Source: DASXTS01 sp036505275 (GTDB taxonomy: Bacteria; Actinomycetota; Actinomycetes; Mycobacteriales; Pseudonocardiaceae). From it: a DNA stretch of 27,796 bases. Under the pieces are notes generated by a model. It saw only the letters and a list, made by a program, of their open reading frames with translations, made no database searches and was not told the DNA's origin. Location of the stretch: positions 1 through 27,796 of the forward strand of contig DASXTS010000426.1 of the NCBI GenBank assembly GCA_036505275.1. Direction: 5' to 3'. Shown here piece by piece: positions 7,300 to 14,941 of the stretch. The position numbers were made by a program, and so were the translations under genes. Each line of letters begins with the position of its first letter. Position 1 is the first letter of the stretch.

Positions 7300-7803
7300 G
7301 TGCGGTACTTCTTCGACACCGAGTTCATCGAGGACGGGCTGACCATCGACCTGGTCTCCATAGGTGTCGTCGATGAGACCGGCCGCGAGTACTACGCGGT
7401 GTCCACCGAGTTCGACCCCGGCAACGCCGGGCCATGGGTGCGCGCCAACGTCCTCGACAAGCTGCCGCCGCCGTCTTCGCCGGCGTACCGAAGCCGCGCC
7501 GGCATTCGCGAGTCGCTGCTGGAGTTCCTGTTCGCACCGCGCGAGGAGATCGAGCTGTGGGCCTGGTACGCCGCCTACGACCACGTCGCCCTGGCCCAGC
7601 TCTGGGGCACCATGCCCCAGCTGCCGCGGGCCATCCCGCGCTTCACCCGCGAGCTGCGGCAGCGCTGGGAGGATGTCGGTAAGCCGCCGCTCCCCAAGCC
7701 ACCCACCGACGCCCACGACGCCCTGGCCGACGCCCGCCATAACCTGGTGCGGTGGCGCGTCATCGAGCTGGCCCGCCAAAACCTCTCCTTCCCCGTCCGC
7801 TGA
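7300..7803 (+). CDS. DEDDh 3'-5' exoribonuclease (Rv2179c-like)
   Basis: A 167-residue protein that keeps all five DEDDh residues: Asp6 and Glu8 in FDTEFIEDG, Asp94 in AYDHVAL, His139 and Asp144 in HDALAD. M. tuberculosis Rv2179c, the founder of this small RNase-T-like family, is a 3'-5' exoribonuclease acting on structured or adenylated RNA, and the first 40 residues here resemble it strongly. The GTG at 7300 gives VRYFFDTEF, equal to the family N-terminus; a GTG at 7291 would lie inside the -10 element. The last 44 bp overlap the 3' end of the convergent sugar-kinase gene, so the two messages are complementary there. Confidence 0.9.
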   Translation: MRYFFDTEFIEDGLTIDLVSIGVVDETGREYYAVSTEFDPGNAGPWVRANVLDKLPPPSSPAYRSRAGIRESLLEFLFAPREEIELWAWYAAYDHVALAQLWGTMPQLPRAIPRFTRELRQRWEDVGKPPLPKPPTDAHDALADARHNLVRWRVIELARQNLSFPVR

Positions 7804-9271
7804 CTTCCCGGGAGTGAGCGCGGAAGCGGGCCAGGGGTACGGCGTAGTCGTGGCGGCCGGGCTCGGCGACCAGGTGCGGCGTGCCGGCGGTGGCGGCCGC
7901 CGTGGGCAGGTCCGGGAACCAGTGCAGGGCCACGGCTGCGGAGAGCGCAGCGCCACGGGCGGAGCCGGCGCCGTGCGGGGTGACCGTGAGCGGGCGCCGC
8001 AGGACGTCGGCGAGGAGCTGGCGCCACCGCGGATCCATGGTGCCGCCGCCGGCCAGCACGAAGGCGTCCGCATCGTGGCCGGCGGCCAGCAGGGCGTCCC
8101 AGGCATCCCGCAGCGCGAAGGCGGAGCCCTCAAGGGCGGCGCGGAGCAACTGCGGGCGCCCGTGCTCCAGCCGCAGCCCCCGCCAGGCTGCGGACAGCCG
8201 AGGGTCGAGGTAGGGCGTGCGCTCGCCGGCGAGGTAGGGCAGGAACACGACGCCGTCGGCGCCGGGCGGGCAGTCGAAGGCCTCCGAGTACAGCCGGGGC
8301 CAGCTCACCCGGAGGACGCGGCGCACCCACTCCAGCGCAAGCCCGGCGGACAGCGTGGCGGCCATGGCGTACCACTGCGCCGGGCCGGGGCCGCAGTACA
8401 GGTGGGTGCGGCGGGTGGGGTCGGGCCGCACGGTATCCACAATGCGGCAGATCTGGGCGCCGGTGCCGACCGAGACCTGCGCGCCGCCCGCGCCACGGCC
8501 GGCGGTGCCCGAACCGACCAGGGCGGCTGGCGTGTCGCCGCGTCCCACGGTCACCGGTAGCCCGGCCGGCAGCCCGAGCGCGGCGGCGGCCGCCGGCAGC
8601 AGGACGCCGCGCAGGTCGTCAGACGGCGCCACCGGCGGCAGCAGCGCGGCGTCCAGCCCGAGCGCCTGCACCCAGGGGCGGTGCCAGCCTGCCGTGTCGA
8701 AGTCCCACAGCAGGGTCGCGGAGGCGTCCGTGGGGTCGGTGACGGCCTCCCCGGTCAGCCGGGCGCCCAGCCAGTCCTTCGGCTGCAGCGCCAGGTGCGT
8801 GTCGTCCAGCCCACCCGCCGTTTGGCGACGATGTGACATCGTCCCGGGCCTGATGGGCACATTCCACATCGTCGGCTGCCGGTTCAGCAAAAACAGCGTT
8901 ACGGCCGGCATGCCGGCGACCACCGGATTCGCCAGTGAGGCCGCATACGGCGCCGCCAACCGGGCCACCTCGTCGGGCGACCGGACGGACGCCCATGTGA
9001 TCGCCGGCATCAGCGGACGCAGCCGGCGGTCCACCAGCACGACGCCGTGCATCTGCCCGGTCAGCCCGACAGCAGCCACCGCGCAGGATCGGCCGGCCTG
9101 CGCGAGGACGCCGCGGACCGCCCGCACGGTCGAGCGCCACCAGAGCCGCGTGTCCACCTCGGCCGCGGCGGAATGAGCGGCCCAGGACTCGGCGACCGGC
9201 CGGCCGGCATCGTCCACCAGTGCGGCCTTGGTGGAGCCGGTGCCGAGGTCGATGCCCAGCGTGGCGCGCAC
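7760..9271 (-). CDS. xylB: FGGY-family xylulokinase with an inserted palindromic element
   Basis: A 503-residue FGGY kinase: GIDLGTGSTK (6-15, ATP phosphate 1), GLTGQMHG (69-76, sugar site), GRGDTPAAL (243-251, probable catalytic Asp246), GTGAQI and LAGGGTMDPRW (adenosine motif). Expected reaction: phosphorylation of D-xylulose, or a related ketose, to the 5-phosphate. Residues 134-152 (TMWNV to QTA) break the normal spacing between RQP and the GGLDDTHLALQPKDW segment; they are encoded by the 47-bp palindromic repeat plus flanks, and removing 19 residues restores the usual family spacing. Also, ITWASVR has Ser where many members have Asp. The GTG start follows the phosphofructokinase stop by 27 bp, so they form an operon. 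Activity with the insertion is uncertain. Confidence 0.85.
   Translation of the reverse strand: MRATLGIDLGTGSTKAALVDDAGRPVAESWAAHSAAAEVDTRLWWRSTVRAVRGVLAQAGRSCAVAAVGLTGQMHGVVLVDRRLRPLMPAITWASVRSPDEVARLAAPYAASLANPVVAGMPAVTLFLLNRQPTMWNVPIRPGTMSHRRQTAGGLDDTHLALQPKDWLGARLTGEAVTDPTDASATLLWDFDTAGWHRPWVQALGLDAALLPPVAPSDDLRGVLLPAAAAALGLPAGLPVTVGRGDTPAALVGSGTAGRGAGGAQVSVGTGAQICRIVDTVRPDPTRRTHLYCGPGPAQWYAMAATLSAGLALEWVRRVLRVSWPRLYSEAFDCPPGADGVVFLPYLAGERTPYLDPRLSAAWRGLRLEHGRPQLLRAALEGSAFALRDAWDALLAAGHDADAFVLAGGGTMDPRWRQLLADVLRRPLTVTPHGAGSARGAALSAAVALHWFPDLPTAAATAGTPHLVAEPGRHDYAVPLARFRAHSREVSGRGRRGFGGPAR
8827..8873. repeat. 47-bp palindromic element, copy A (inside xylulokinase gene)
   Basis: The outer arms are GACGATGTG (8827-8835) and CACATCGTC (8865-8873), with a further ACATCGTC next to the left arm. 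Length and arm layout equal those of copies B and C. On the gene's strand it reads through as PTMWNVP...TMSHRR with no stop codon. Confidence 0.88.
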
Positions 9272-9298
9272 CGCGCGGACCCGAGCGCACCCGGACGC

Positions 9299-10327
9299 TC
9301 AGCCGAAGAACACCGAGGCGACCTCGTAGAAGGCCGGGTCGACCAGTTTGAGCTCTCTGGTGGCGTCCGCCAGAGGCACCCGCACGATGTCGCCGCAACG
9401 CAGCGCGACCATGGTGCCCGAGGCGCCGTCGTGCACCGCGTCGATGGCCGCCACCCCGAACCGGGTGGCCAGCACCCGGTCGAACGCGGTCGGGGTGCCG
9501 CCGCGCTGGATGTGGCCGAGCACGATCGCCCGCGTCTCGTAGCCGGTGCGCTCTTCGATGGCGCTGGCCAAGCGTTCGCCGATGCCGCCGAGCCGGACGT
9601 GCCCGAACGCGTCCACCTCGGCGGAGGTGGTGACCAGCGCACCGTCCTTCGGCGTGGCGCCCTCGGCGACCACCACGATGGAGGCGAACCGGCCGCCCTC
9701 GTGCCGGCGGACGATCTTCTCGCACACCTCCTCGATGTCGAACGGCCGCTCGGGGATCAGCAGCATGGTGGCGCCGCCGGCGATCGCGGCCCAGGTCGCG
9801 ATGTGCCCGGCGTGGCGGCCCATCACCTCGACGACCATGACCCGGTCGTGGGACTCCGCGGTGGTGTGCAGCCGGTCGATGGCGTCGACGCACACCTGCA
9901 CGGCGGTGTCGAACCCGAAGGTCAACTCGGTGGCCGAGAGGTCGTTGTCGATCGTCTTGGGGACCCCGACGATGGTGAGCCCTTCGACGGCAAGCTTGGT
10001 GGCGACGCCGAGGGTGTCCTCGCCGCCGATCGCGATCAGCGCGTCGATGCCGAGTCGGGCCAGGTTGGCCTTCACCCGCTCCGGGCCACCATCGACCTTG
10101 TACGGGTTGGTCCGCGACGAGCCGAGCATCGTGCCGCCGCGGGGCAGCAGGCCGCGGAAGGTTTCCACGGATACCGGCACCACATTGCCCTCAATTGCAC
10201 CGCGCCACCCGTCCCGGAAGCCAAAGAGCTCGTCGCCGTAGAAGACCTGGCCCTTGCGGACGACGGCCCGCATGACCGCATTCAGCCCGGGGGAGTCGCC
10301 GCCGCCGGTCAGCATCGCCACACGCAT
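9299..10327 (-). CDS. pfp: 6-phosphofructokinase, probably pyrophosphate-dependent
   Basis: A 342-residue phosphofructokinase of the group III (mixed-substrate) type. Motifs: GGGDSPGLN (8-16), GSSRTNP (69-75), GGEDTLG (101-107), PKTIDND (123-129, with catalytic Asp127) and MGRHAGH. Residue numbers run with E. coli PfkA here. ATP enzymes carry Gly104 and usually Gly124; Asp104 plus Lys124, seen here, is the established signature of pyrophosphate-dependent enzymes such as that of Amycolatopsis methanolica. The reaction would then be reversible between fructose 6-phosphate and fructose 1,6-bisphosphate. The ATG at 10327 is chosen by the family N-terminus MRVAMLTGGGD. It is the first gene of a two-gene unit with the xylulokinase and is divergent from aroG (102-bp gap). 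Confidence 0.88.
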   Translation of the reverse strand: MRVAMLTGGGDSPGLNAVMRAVVRKGQVFYGDELFGFRDGWRGAIEGNVVPVSVETFRGLLPRGGTMLGSSRTNPYKVDGGPERVKANLARLGIDALIAIGGEDTLGVATKLAVEGLTIVGVPKTIDNDLSATELTFGFDTAVQVCVDAIDRLHTTAESHDRVMVVEVMGRHAGHIATWAAIAGGATMLLIPERPFDIEEVCEKIVRRHEGGRFASIVVVAEGATPKDGALVTTSAEVDAFGHVRLGGIGERLASAIEERTGYETRAIVLGHIQRGGTPTAFDRVLATRFGVAAIDAVHDGASGTMVALRCGDIVRVPLADATRELKLVDPAFYEVASVFFG

Positions 10328-10417
10328 GGACGTGAGGATGCCAGACACCAGGACGCCAGGGAGAACGTGTTGGCAGCAACCGGCAATGCGGTAGTTCGGC
10401 ATTCGGCCATGCTTCTC

Positions 10418-10423
10418 TACGCT
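10418..10423 (+). promoter_or_regulatory. -10 hexamer for a leaderless aroG mRNA
   Basis: TACGCT lies 6 nt before the GTG at 10430. TTCGGC at 10395-10400 is a weak -35 candidate at 17 bp. No ribosome-binding site precedes the start. Confidence 0.45.
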
Positions 10424-10429
10424 TGTCGC

Positions 10430-11806
10430 GTGAACTGGACCGTTGACTTGCCGGTCGAGGTGCTGCCGCAGCTACCGCCGCTGTCGCCGCAGCTTCGGGC
10501 CGATCTCGACGCCGCGCTGGCCGCGCCGGCGGCCCAGCAGCCGAACTGGCCGGACGAGCATGCGGTCGGGATGGTGCGCACCGTGCTGGAGAGCGTGCCG
10601 CCGATCACCGTGCCCGAGGAGGTCGACCGGCTGCGCCGGCGGCTGGCCGAGGTGGCCCGCGGCAGGGCCTTCCTGCTGCAGGGTGGCGACTGCGCCGAAA
10701 CGTTCGTGGACAACACCGAGCCGCACCTGCGCGCCAATATCAGGACGTTGCTGCAGATGGCCGTGGTGTTGACCTACGGCGCGAGCATGCCGGTGGTCAA
10801 GGTGGGCAGGCTGGCCGGCCAGTACGCCAAGCCGAGGTCAGCGCAGACCGACGCGCTGGGGCTGCCGTCCTACCGCGGCGACATGGTCAACTCGCTGGCC
10901 GCGACCGAGGAGGCCAGGGTGCCCGACCCCGGCCGGATGATCAGGGCTTACGCCAACGCGGCCGCAGCGATGAACCTGGCGCGGGCGGTCACCGCGGCCG
11001 GCCTCGCCGACCTGCACCGGGTGCATGACTGGAACAAGGACTTCGTGCGGCGGTCCCCTGCCGGCGCCCGCTACGAGGCGGTGGCCAGCGAGATCGACCG
11101 GGGGCTGCGATTCATGACGGCCTGCGGGGTGGACGACGTGAGCCTGCGCAGCGTCGAGCTCTTCGCCAGCCACGAGGCACTCGTGCTCGACTACGAGCGC
11201 GCCATGCTCCGGCTGCACGGCGGCCGGCTCTACGACCTGTCGGCGCACTTCGTGTGGGTCGGCGAGCGGACCCGCCAGCTCGACGGCGCGCACATCAGGT
11301 TCGCCGAGCTGCTGGCCAACCCCGTCGGCATCAAGCTCGGCCCGACCACCACGCCTGAGCAGGCTGTCGAGTACGCCGAGCGGCTCGACCCGCACGGCGA
11401 GCCCGGCCGGCTCACCATGATCAGCCGAATGGGCAACACCAAGGTGCGCGACGTGCTGCCGGGCATCATCGAGAAGGTCGATGGCACCGGCCGTAAGGTC
11501 ATCTGGCAGTGCGACCCGATGCACGGCAACACCGAGGAGTCGCCCAGCGGCTACAAGACCAGGCATTTCGACCGGATCATCGACGAGGTGCAGGGCTTCT
11601 TCGAAGTGCACCGCGCCCTCGGCAGCCACCCCGGCGGCATCCACGTCGAGCTCACCGGCGAGGACGTGACCGAATGCCTCGGCGGCGCTCAGGACATCTC
11701 CGACGCCGACCTGAGCGGCCGTTACGAGACCGCCTGCGACCCCCGGCTGAACACCCAGCAGTCCCTCGAACTGGCCTTCCTCGTCGCCGAGATGCTCCGC
11801 AACTAG
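10430..11806 (+). CDS. aroG: Class II 3-deoxy-D-arabino-heptulosonate 7-phosphate synthase
   Basis: A 458-residue class II (plant-type) DAHP synthase, which condenses phosphoenolpyruvate and erythrose 4-phosphate in the first step of the shikimate pathway. Family motifs run through the whole length: LLQGGDCAETF, VKVGRLAGQYAKPRS, DWNKDFV, GERTRQLDGAHI, SRMGNTKVRD, CDPMHGNT and GGIHVELTGEDVTECLGG; they include the metal-binding Cys, His and Glu positions. It agrees closely with M. tuberculosis AroG (Rv2178c, 462 aa) but lacks a short acidic insertion near residue 265. The start is GTG 10430 (VNWTVDLP, as in the homologue), 6 nt after a -10 element; longer upstream readings overlap pfp and are rejected. 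Confidence 0.95.
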   Translation: MNWTVDLPVEVLPQLPPLSPQLRADLDAALAAPAAQQPNWPDEHAVGMVRTVLESVPPITVPEEVDRLRRRLAEVARGRAFLLQGGDCAETFVDNTEPHLRANIRTLLQMAVVLTYGASMPVVKVGRLAGQYAKPRSAQTDALGLPSYRGDMVNSLAATEEARVPDPGRMIRAYANAAAAMNLARAVTAAGLADLHRVHDWNKDFVRRSPAGARYEAVASEIDRGLRFMTACGVDDVSLRSVELFASHEALVLDYERAMLRLHGGRLYDLSAHFVWVGERTRQLDGAHIRFAELLANPVGIKLGPTTTPEQAVEYAERLDPHGEPGRLTMISRMGNTKVRDVLPGIIEKVDGTGRKVIWQCDPMHGNTEESPSGYKTRHFDRIIDEVQGFFEVHRALGSHPGGIHVELTGEDVTECLGGAQDISDADLSGRYETACDPRLNTQQSLELAFLVAEMLRN

Positions 11807-11833
11807 CGCTCGCTCTTTTGGCCACGTTTCGAC

Positions 11834-11880
11834 GACGATGTGACATCGTCCCGGTTCTATTGCGGAAATGTCACATCCTC
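11834..11880. repeat. 47-bp palindromic element, copy B (between convergent genes)
   Basis: The outer arms are GACGATGTG (11834-11842) and CACATCCTC (11872-11880, one mismatch to the other copies). It ends 4 bp before the stop codon of the convergent phosphoribosyltransferase gene, in the 78-bp gap after aroG, where a hairpin could also end transcription from both sides. Confidence 0.88.
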
Positions 11881-11884
11881 GCAA

Positions 11885-12547
11885 TTAGTCAGAGAGTACG
11901 GCGTACACCTCGGCGTCGGTGACCTGGTGGAAGTCGGCGTAGTGCCGGCCGACGGCGATGAACCGGCGGGGAGCGGCGACACAGACCACGTCGTCGGCGA
12001 GGGCGTCGAGGGCGGTCAGCGTGGAGCGCGGGGCGACGGGGACGGCGAGCACGACGGCGGACGGGCCGCGGGCCCGCACTGCGAGCAGGGCGGCCCTGGC
12101 GCTGGCGCCGGTGGCCAGGCCGTCGTCCACCACGACGGCGACCCGGCCGGCCACGTCGACGGCGGCGTGCCCGCCGCGGTAGGCGTGCTCGCGGCGGCGC
12201 AGCTCGGCGATCTCGCGCTGGACGACGGCGTCCAGCTGCTCCGGCGTGGCGCGGCCGCGGGCCAGCACGAGGTCGTTGCGCACCTGCACCGGGCGGTCCG
12301 GGTCGGCACCGCTGGCCACCGCGCCGAACGCGAGCTCAGGCTGCCCCGGCAGGCCGAGCTTGCGGACGACCAGCACGTCGAGCGGGGCGTGCAGGGCCGC
12401 GGCCACCTCGGCGGCGACCGGCACCCCACCGCGGGGCAGCGCGAGCACCGCGCAGTCACCGGTGACCACGGTCGCCACCATGGACGCCAGCGCCTTGCCG
12501 GCTGCCTTGCGGTCGGCAAACGGCAGCCGGTGACTGCCGATGGTCAG
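11885..12547 (-). CDS. Phosphoribosyltransferase-domain protein, possible CTG start
   Basis: A type I phosphoribosyltransferase of about 220 residues. The PRPP loop is VVVDDGLATGASARAAL, and the N-terminal LPRGGVPVAAEVA and VRKLGLPGQPELAFGA segments are typical of actinobacterial members linked to nucleotide salvage or stress. The first ATG (12481) would remove the conserved ADRKAAGKALAS region in front of it. That region is in frame without a stop back to about 12608, yet contains no ATG, GTG or TTG. The best solution is CTG at 12547, with GGAGG 10 nt upstream, giving the N-terminus (M)TIGSHRLPFADR. An ATC further in is less likely. The substrate base is unknown. It lies downstream of pknL on the same strand after 80 bp. 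Confidence 0.8.
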   Translation of the reverse strand: MTIGSHRLPFADRKAAGKALASMVATVVTGDCAVLALPRGGVPVAAEVAAALHAPLDVLVVRKLGLPGQPELAFGAVASGADPDRPVQVRNDLVLARGRATPEQLDAVVQREIAELRRREHAYRGGHAAVDVAGRVAVVVDDGLATGASARAALLAVRARGPSAVVLAVPVAPRSTLTALDALADDVVCVAAPRRFIAVGRHYADFHQVTDAEVYAVLSD

Positions 12548-12567
12548 TGCCGTGCTGCCTCCTCGCT

Positions 12568-12606
12568 GCCAGGGACCAGCGCCAGGGACCAGCGCCAGCG
12601 ACCAGC
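12568..12606. repeat. Three 13-bp direct repeats before the phosphoribosyltransferase gene
   Basis: GCCAGGGACCAGC occurs at 12568-12580 and 12581-12593, with one change at 12594-12606 and a degenerate fourth copy after it. It fills most of the gap between pknL and the next gene. Confidence 0.8.
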
Positions 12607-12627
12607 GTCAGAGACTCGCGCCTGAGA

Positions 12628-14865
12628 CTAGGGGAACGCGGTGAGCACCACCACCGAGCCGGGTGTTGCGCGGGCACCCGGTCCGGGGTTCTGCCCGATG
12701 ACGGCGCTGGAGTCGTTGGGGATGAGCTGGTTCACCTGCACCTGCAGACCGATCTTGGTGAGTAGCTGCCTCGCCTCGCCGACCGACTTGCCCATCACCA
12801 TCGGCACGGGGGCCGTGGTGGAGAGCTCGACGGTGATCTTGTTGTTCGCCGGGTCGACGAGCGAGCCGGCTGACGGGTCGGTGGCGTACGCCCGCGCGCC
12901 GTCGTCGCACGAGCCATCACACTTCTCGACCGGGTCGAAGCCGGCGCCCCGCAGCTTGGCCAGCGCCTCCGGGCGCGACAGCCCGACGATGTCGGGCACC
13001 ACCAGCGCGCTGCTCACCACCAGCACGACGCTCTTGCCCCGGCGGGTCTGCTGCCCGGCGCCCGGCTCGGTGCCGATCACCAGGCCGCCGGCCACGTGGC
13101 CGTCGAAGCGGCGGTTCGGCTCGCCGCTCACCGTCAGCCCGGCGTCCCGCAGCGTGGCGACCGCCTCGTCGACGGTTCGGCCGCGGACGTCCGGCACCTT
13201 GATCGGCTGCGCGCCCTTGCTCAGCGCGATCATCACCTGGGCCCCGACGGTGAGCTCCGTTCCGGGCGGCGGCGCCAGCTTGAGCACCGTGCCCTCCGGG
13301 ACCCCGTCGTCGTAGGCGTCGGCCTTCTCGTCGCGGCTGGCCTGCAGGTCGGCGTTGGCCAGGTCGGCCCGCGCCGCGTCCAGGGCGGTGCCGGCGGCGA
13401 TGTCCGGCACCTTGGGCCGCCCCTGCGACACCACCACGCTGACATTGCGGCCGCGCAGCACCTTGCTGCCGACCGCCGGCGCCACTGAGATCATGAACCC
13501 GGTCGGCACCGCGTCATGGTGATCGCCGGTGATCTTCGGGTCGAGCCCGGCCCGGCGCAGCGCCAGTTCGATGGCGCCGCGGTTGAGGTTCTCCAGCGAG
13601 GGCACCACCGTCCAGCGGCCGACGGCCAGATGCCACGCGCCGTATCCGACCATGGTGGTGATCAGGACCACGATCACCAGCCAGATCAGGAAGAGCCGCC
13701 GGTCCCTGGACCGCTCCAGCAGGTAGGTGTCGCCCGGCTGGCGCGGCGGAACACGGCCCGACCCGGGCGGCCCCGGACGCGGTACGGCGTGCGGCCCGGC
13801 GTTCGACCCCGGGCGCGGCCCGGCGCGCGCATGGGCCTGCTCAGGGTGCGGCGCGGGTGTCCTGCTGAGCGCCCTGGTACCCCGCGGCCCCTGCTGGCCG
13901 TCCGAGCGCACGTGCGGCCCCGCCGGCTGGGTCGGTGCGTCGTCGTCGGCGACGGGCGGCGCGGGCGGCCGGACCGGCACCCGCGGTACGGCGAGCTGTG
14001 TCCGCACCCGCTGCAGCGCAACCAGGAACGCGGCGGCATCGGCCGGCCGGTCCCGCGGATCCCGCCTAGTGGCCCGCACCACCAGCTCGTCGAGCGCCTC
14101 CGGGACGCCCGGCACCGCGGTGCTCGGCGGTGGCACGTCGTCGTTGACGTGCCGGTAGGCCACCGACAGCGCGGTGTCACCGGTGAACGGCGGGTGGCCG
14201 GTGAGCATCTCGAAGAGCACGACCCCGGCCGAGTACACGTCGGTGCGGGCGTCCGCGCTGCCGGTGGCGACCTGTTCCGGCGAGAGGTAGGCCACCGTGC
14301 CGAGGATCACGCTGCTGCTCGTGGTCCCGGCCTCGGCGATCGCCCTGACCAGCCCGAAGTCGGCGACCTTCACCTCGCCGCCGCGGCCGATGAGCACGTT
14401 CTCCGGCTTGATGTCGCGGTGTACCAGGCCCTCCCGGTGCGCAGCGGCCAGCGCGGAGAGCACCGGCTCGAGCACAGCCATCGCCAGCGGCACCGGCAGC
14501 GCGCGGTGCGCCCGCAGCAGGTCGCGCAGCGTGCCGCCGTCGACCAGTTCCATCACCAGGAACACCCGGTCCTCCGGCAGGGCGCGGTCCACGCCCTGGT
14601 CGTACACCGCGACCACTGAGGGGTGCCGCAGCCGCGCGGTGGCGCGGGCCTCGCGGATGAAGCGGTCGAGGAACGACTGGTCACCGGCGAACCGCGGATC
14701 CATCACCTTGATCGCGACCGGGCGGTCCAGCCGGGTGTCCAGGCCGCGGTACACGGTGGACATGCCGCCGCGAGCCAACACGGCCTCCACCCGGTATCGC
14801 CCGTCCAGCAGCGTGCCGAGCACACCACCGGACTTGGCCGTCCCCGCCGTACCCGACCCCTGCAC
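12628..14865 (-). CDS. pknL: PknL-like membrane Ser/Thr kinase with five PASTA repeats
   Basis: A 745-residue receptor kinase. The cytoplasmic kinase domain (about 24-285) has the glycine loop LARGGMSTV (30-38), Lys53, HRDIKPEN (149-156), DFG (169-171) and an activation loop with TTSSS (181-185), the likely autophosphorylation site. A Pro/Arg-rich linker (about 295-385) leads to one membrane helix (391-411). The outside part holds five PASTA repeats (about 419-745), which in relatives bind peptidoglycan fragments or lipid II; the fourth has a Cys pair (CDGSC) that may form a disulfide. M. tuberculosis PknL lacks PASTA repeats, Corynebacterium PknL has them. The GTG start follows a TACGAT -10 by 7 nt. 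It is divergent from its probable substrate gene. Confidence 0.92.
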   Translation of the reverse strand: MQGSGTAGTAKSGGVLGTLLDGRYRVEAVLARGGMSTVYRGLDTRLDRPVAIKVMDPRFAGDQSFLDRFIREARATARLRHPSVVAVYDQGVDRALPEDRVFLVMELVDGGTLRDLLRAHRALPVPLAMAVLEPVLSALAAAHREGLVHRDIKPENVLIGRGGEVKVADFGLVRAIAEAGTTSSSVILGTVAYLSPEQVATGSADARTDVYSAGVVLFEMLTGHPPFTGDTALSVAYRHVNDDVPPPSTAVPGVPEALDELVVRATRRDPRDRPADAAAFLVALQRVRTQLAVPRVPVRPPAPPVADDDAPTQPAGPHVRSDGQQGPRGTRALSRTPAPHPEQAHARAGPRPGSNAGPHAVPRPGPPGSGRVPPRQPGDTYLLERSRDRRLFLIWLVIVVLITTMVGYGAWHLAVGRWTVVPSLENLNRGAIELALRRAGLDPKITGDHHDAVPTGFMISVAPAVGSKVLRGRNVSVVVSQGRPKVPDIAAGTALDAARADLANADLQASRDEKADAYDDGVPEGTVLKLAPPPGTELTVGAQVMIALSKGAQPIKVPDVRGRTVDEAVATLRDAGLTVSGEPNRRFDGHVAGGLVIGTEPGAGQQTRRGKSVVLVVSSALVVPDIVGLSRPEALAKLRGAGFDPVEKCDGSCDDGARAYATDPSAGSLVDPANNKITVELSTTAPVPMVMGKSVGEARQLLTKIGLQVQVNQLIPNDSSAVIGQNPGPGARATPGSVVVLTAFP

Positions 14866-14872
14866 GGGACCG

Positions 14873-14878
14873 ATCGTA
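14873..14878 (-). promoter_or_regulatory. -10 hexamer for a leaderless pknL mRNA
   Basis: TACGAT on the minus strand lies 7 nt before the GTG at 14865. TTGACC at 14900-14905 is a possible -35, but the 21-bp spacer is long. Confidence 0.42.
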
Positions 14879-14941
14879 GGCGAGCTACTTGCACGAACAG
14901 GTCAAGACGCCACCACACCTGCTGTGGCACGCTGCTCAAAC

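Noticed and set aside
7300..7803. tRNA-like or ncRNA gene near the exoribonuclease
   Set aside because: No cloverleaf or conserved T-loop sequence could be found there or elsewhere in the window.
9047..10429. Upstream extension of the aroG frame by about 460 codons
   Set aside because: It crosses two genes on the other strand, lacks family similarity, and the AroG N-terminus begins at the GTG at 10430.
14889..14941. Promoter TTGCAC-type -35 for the Rv2175c-like gene
   Set aside because: No TANNNT hexamer occurs at a usable distance before the GTG at 14942.
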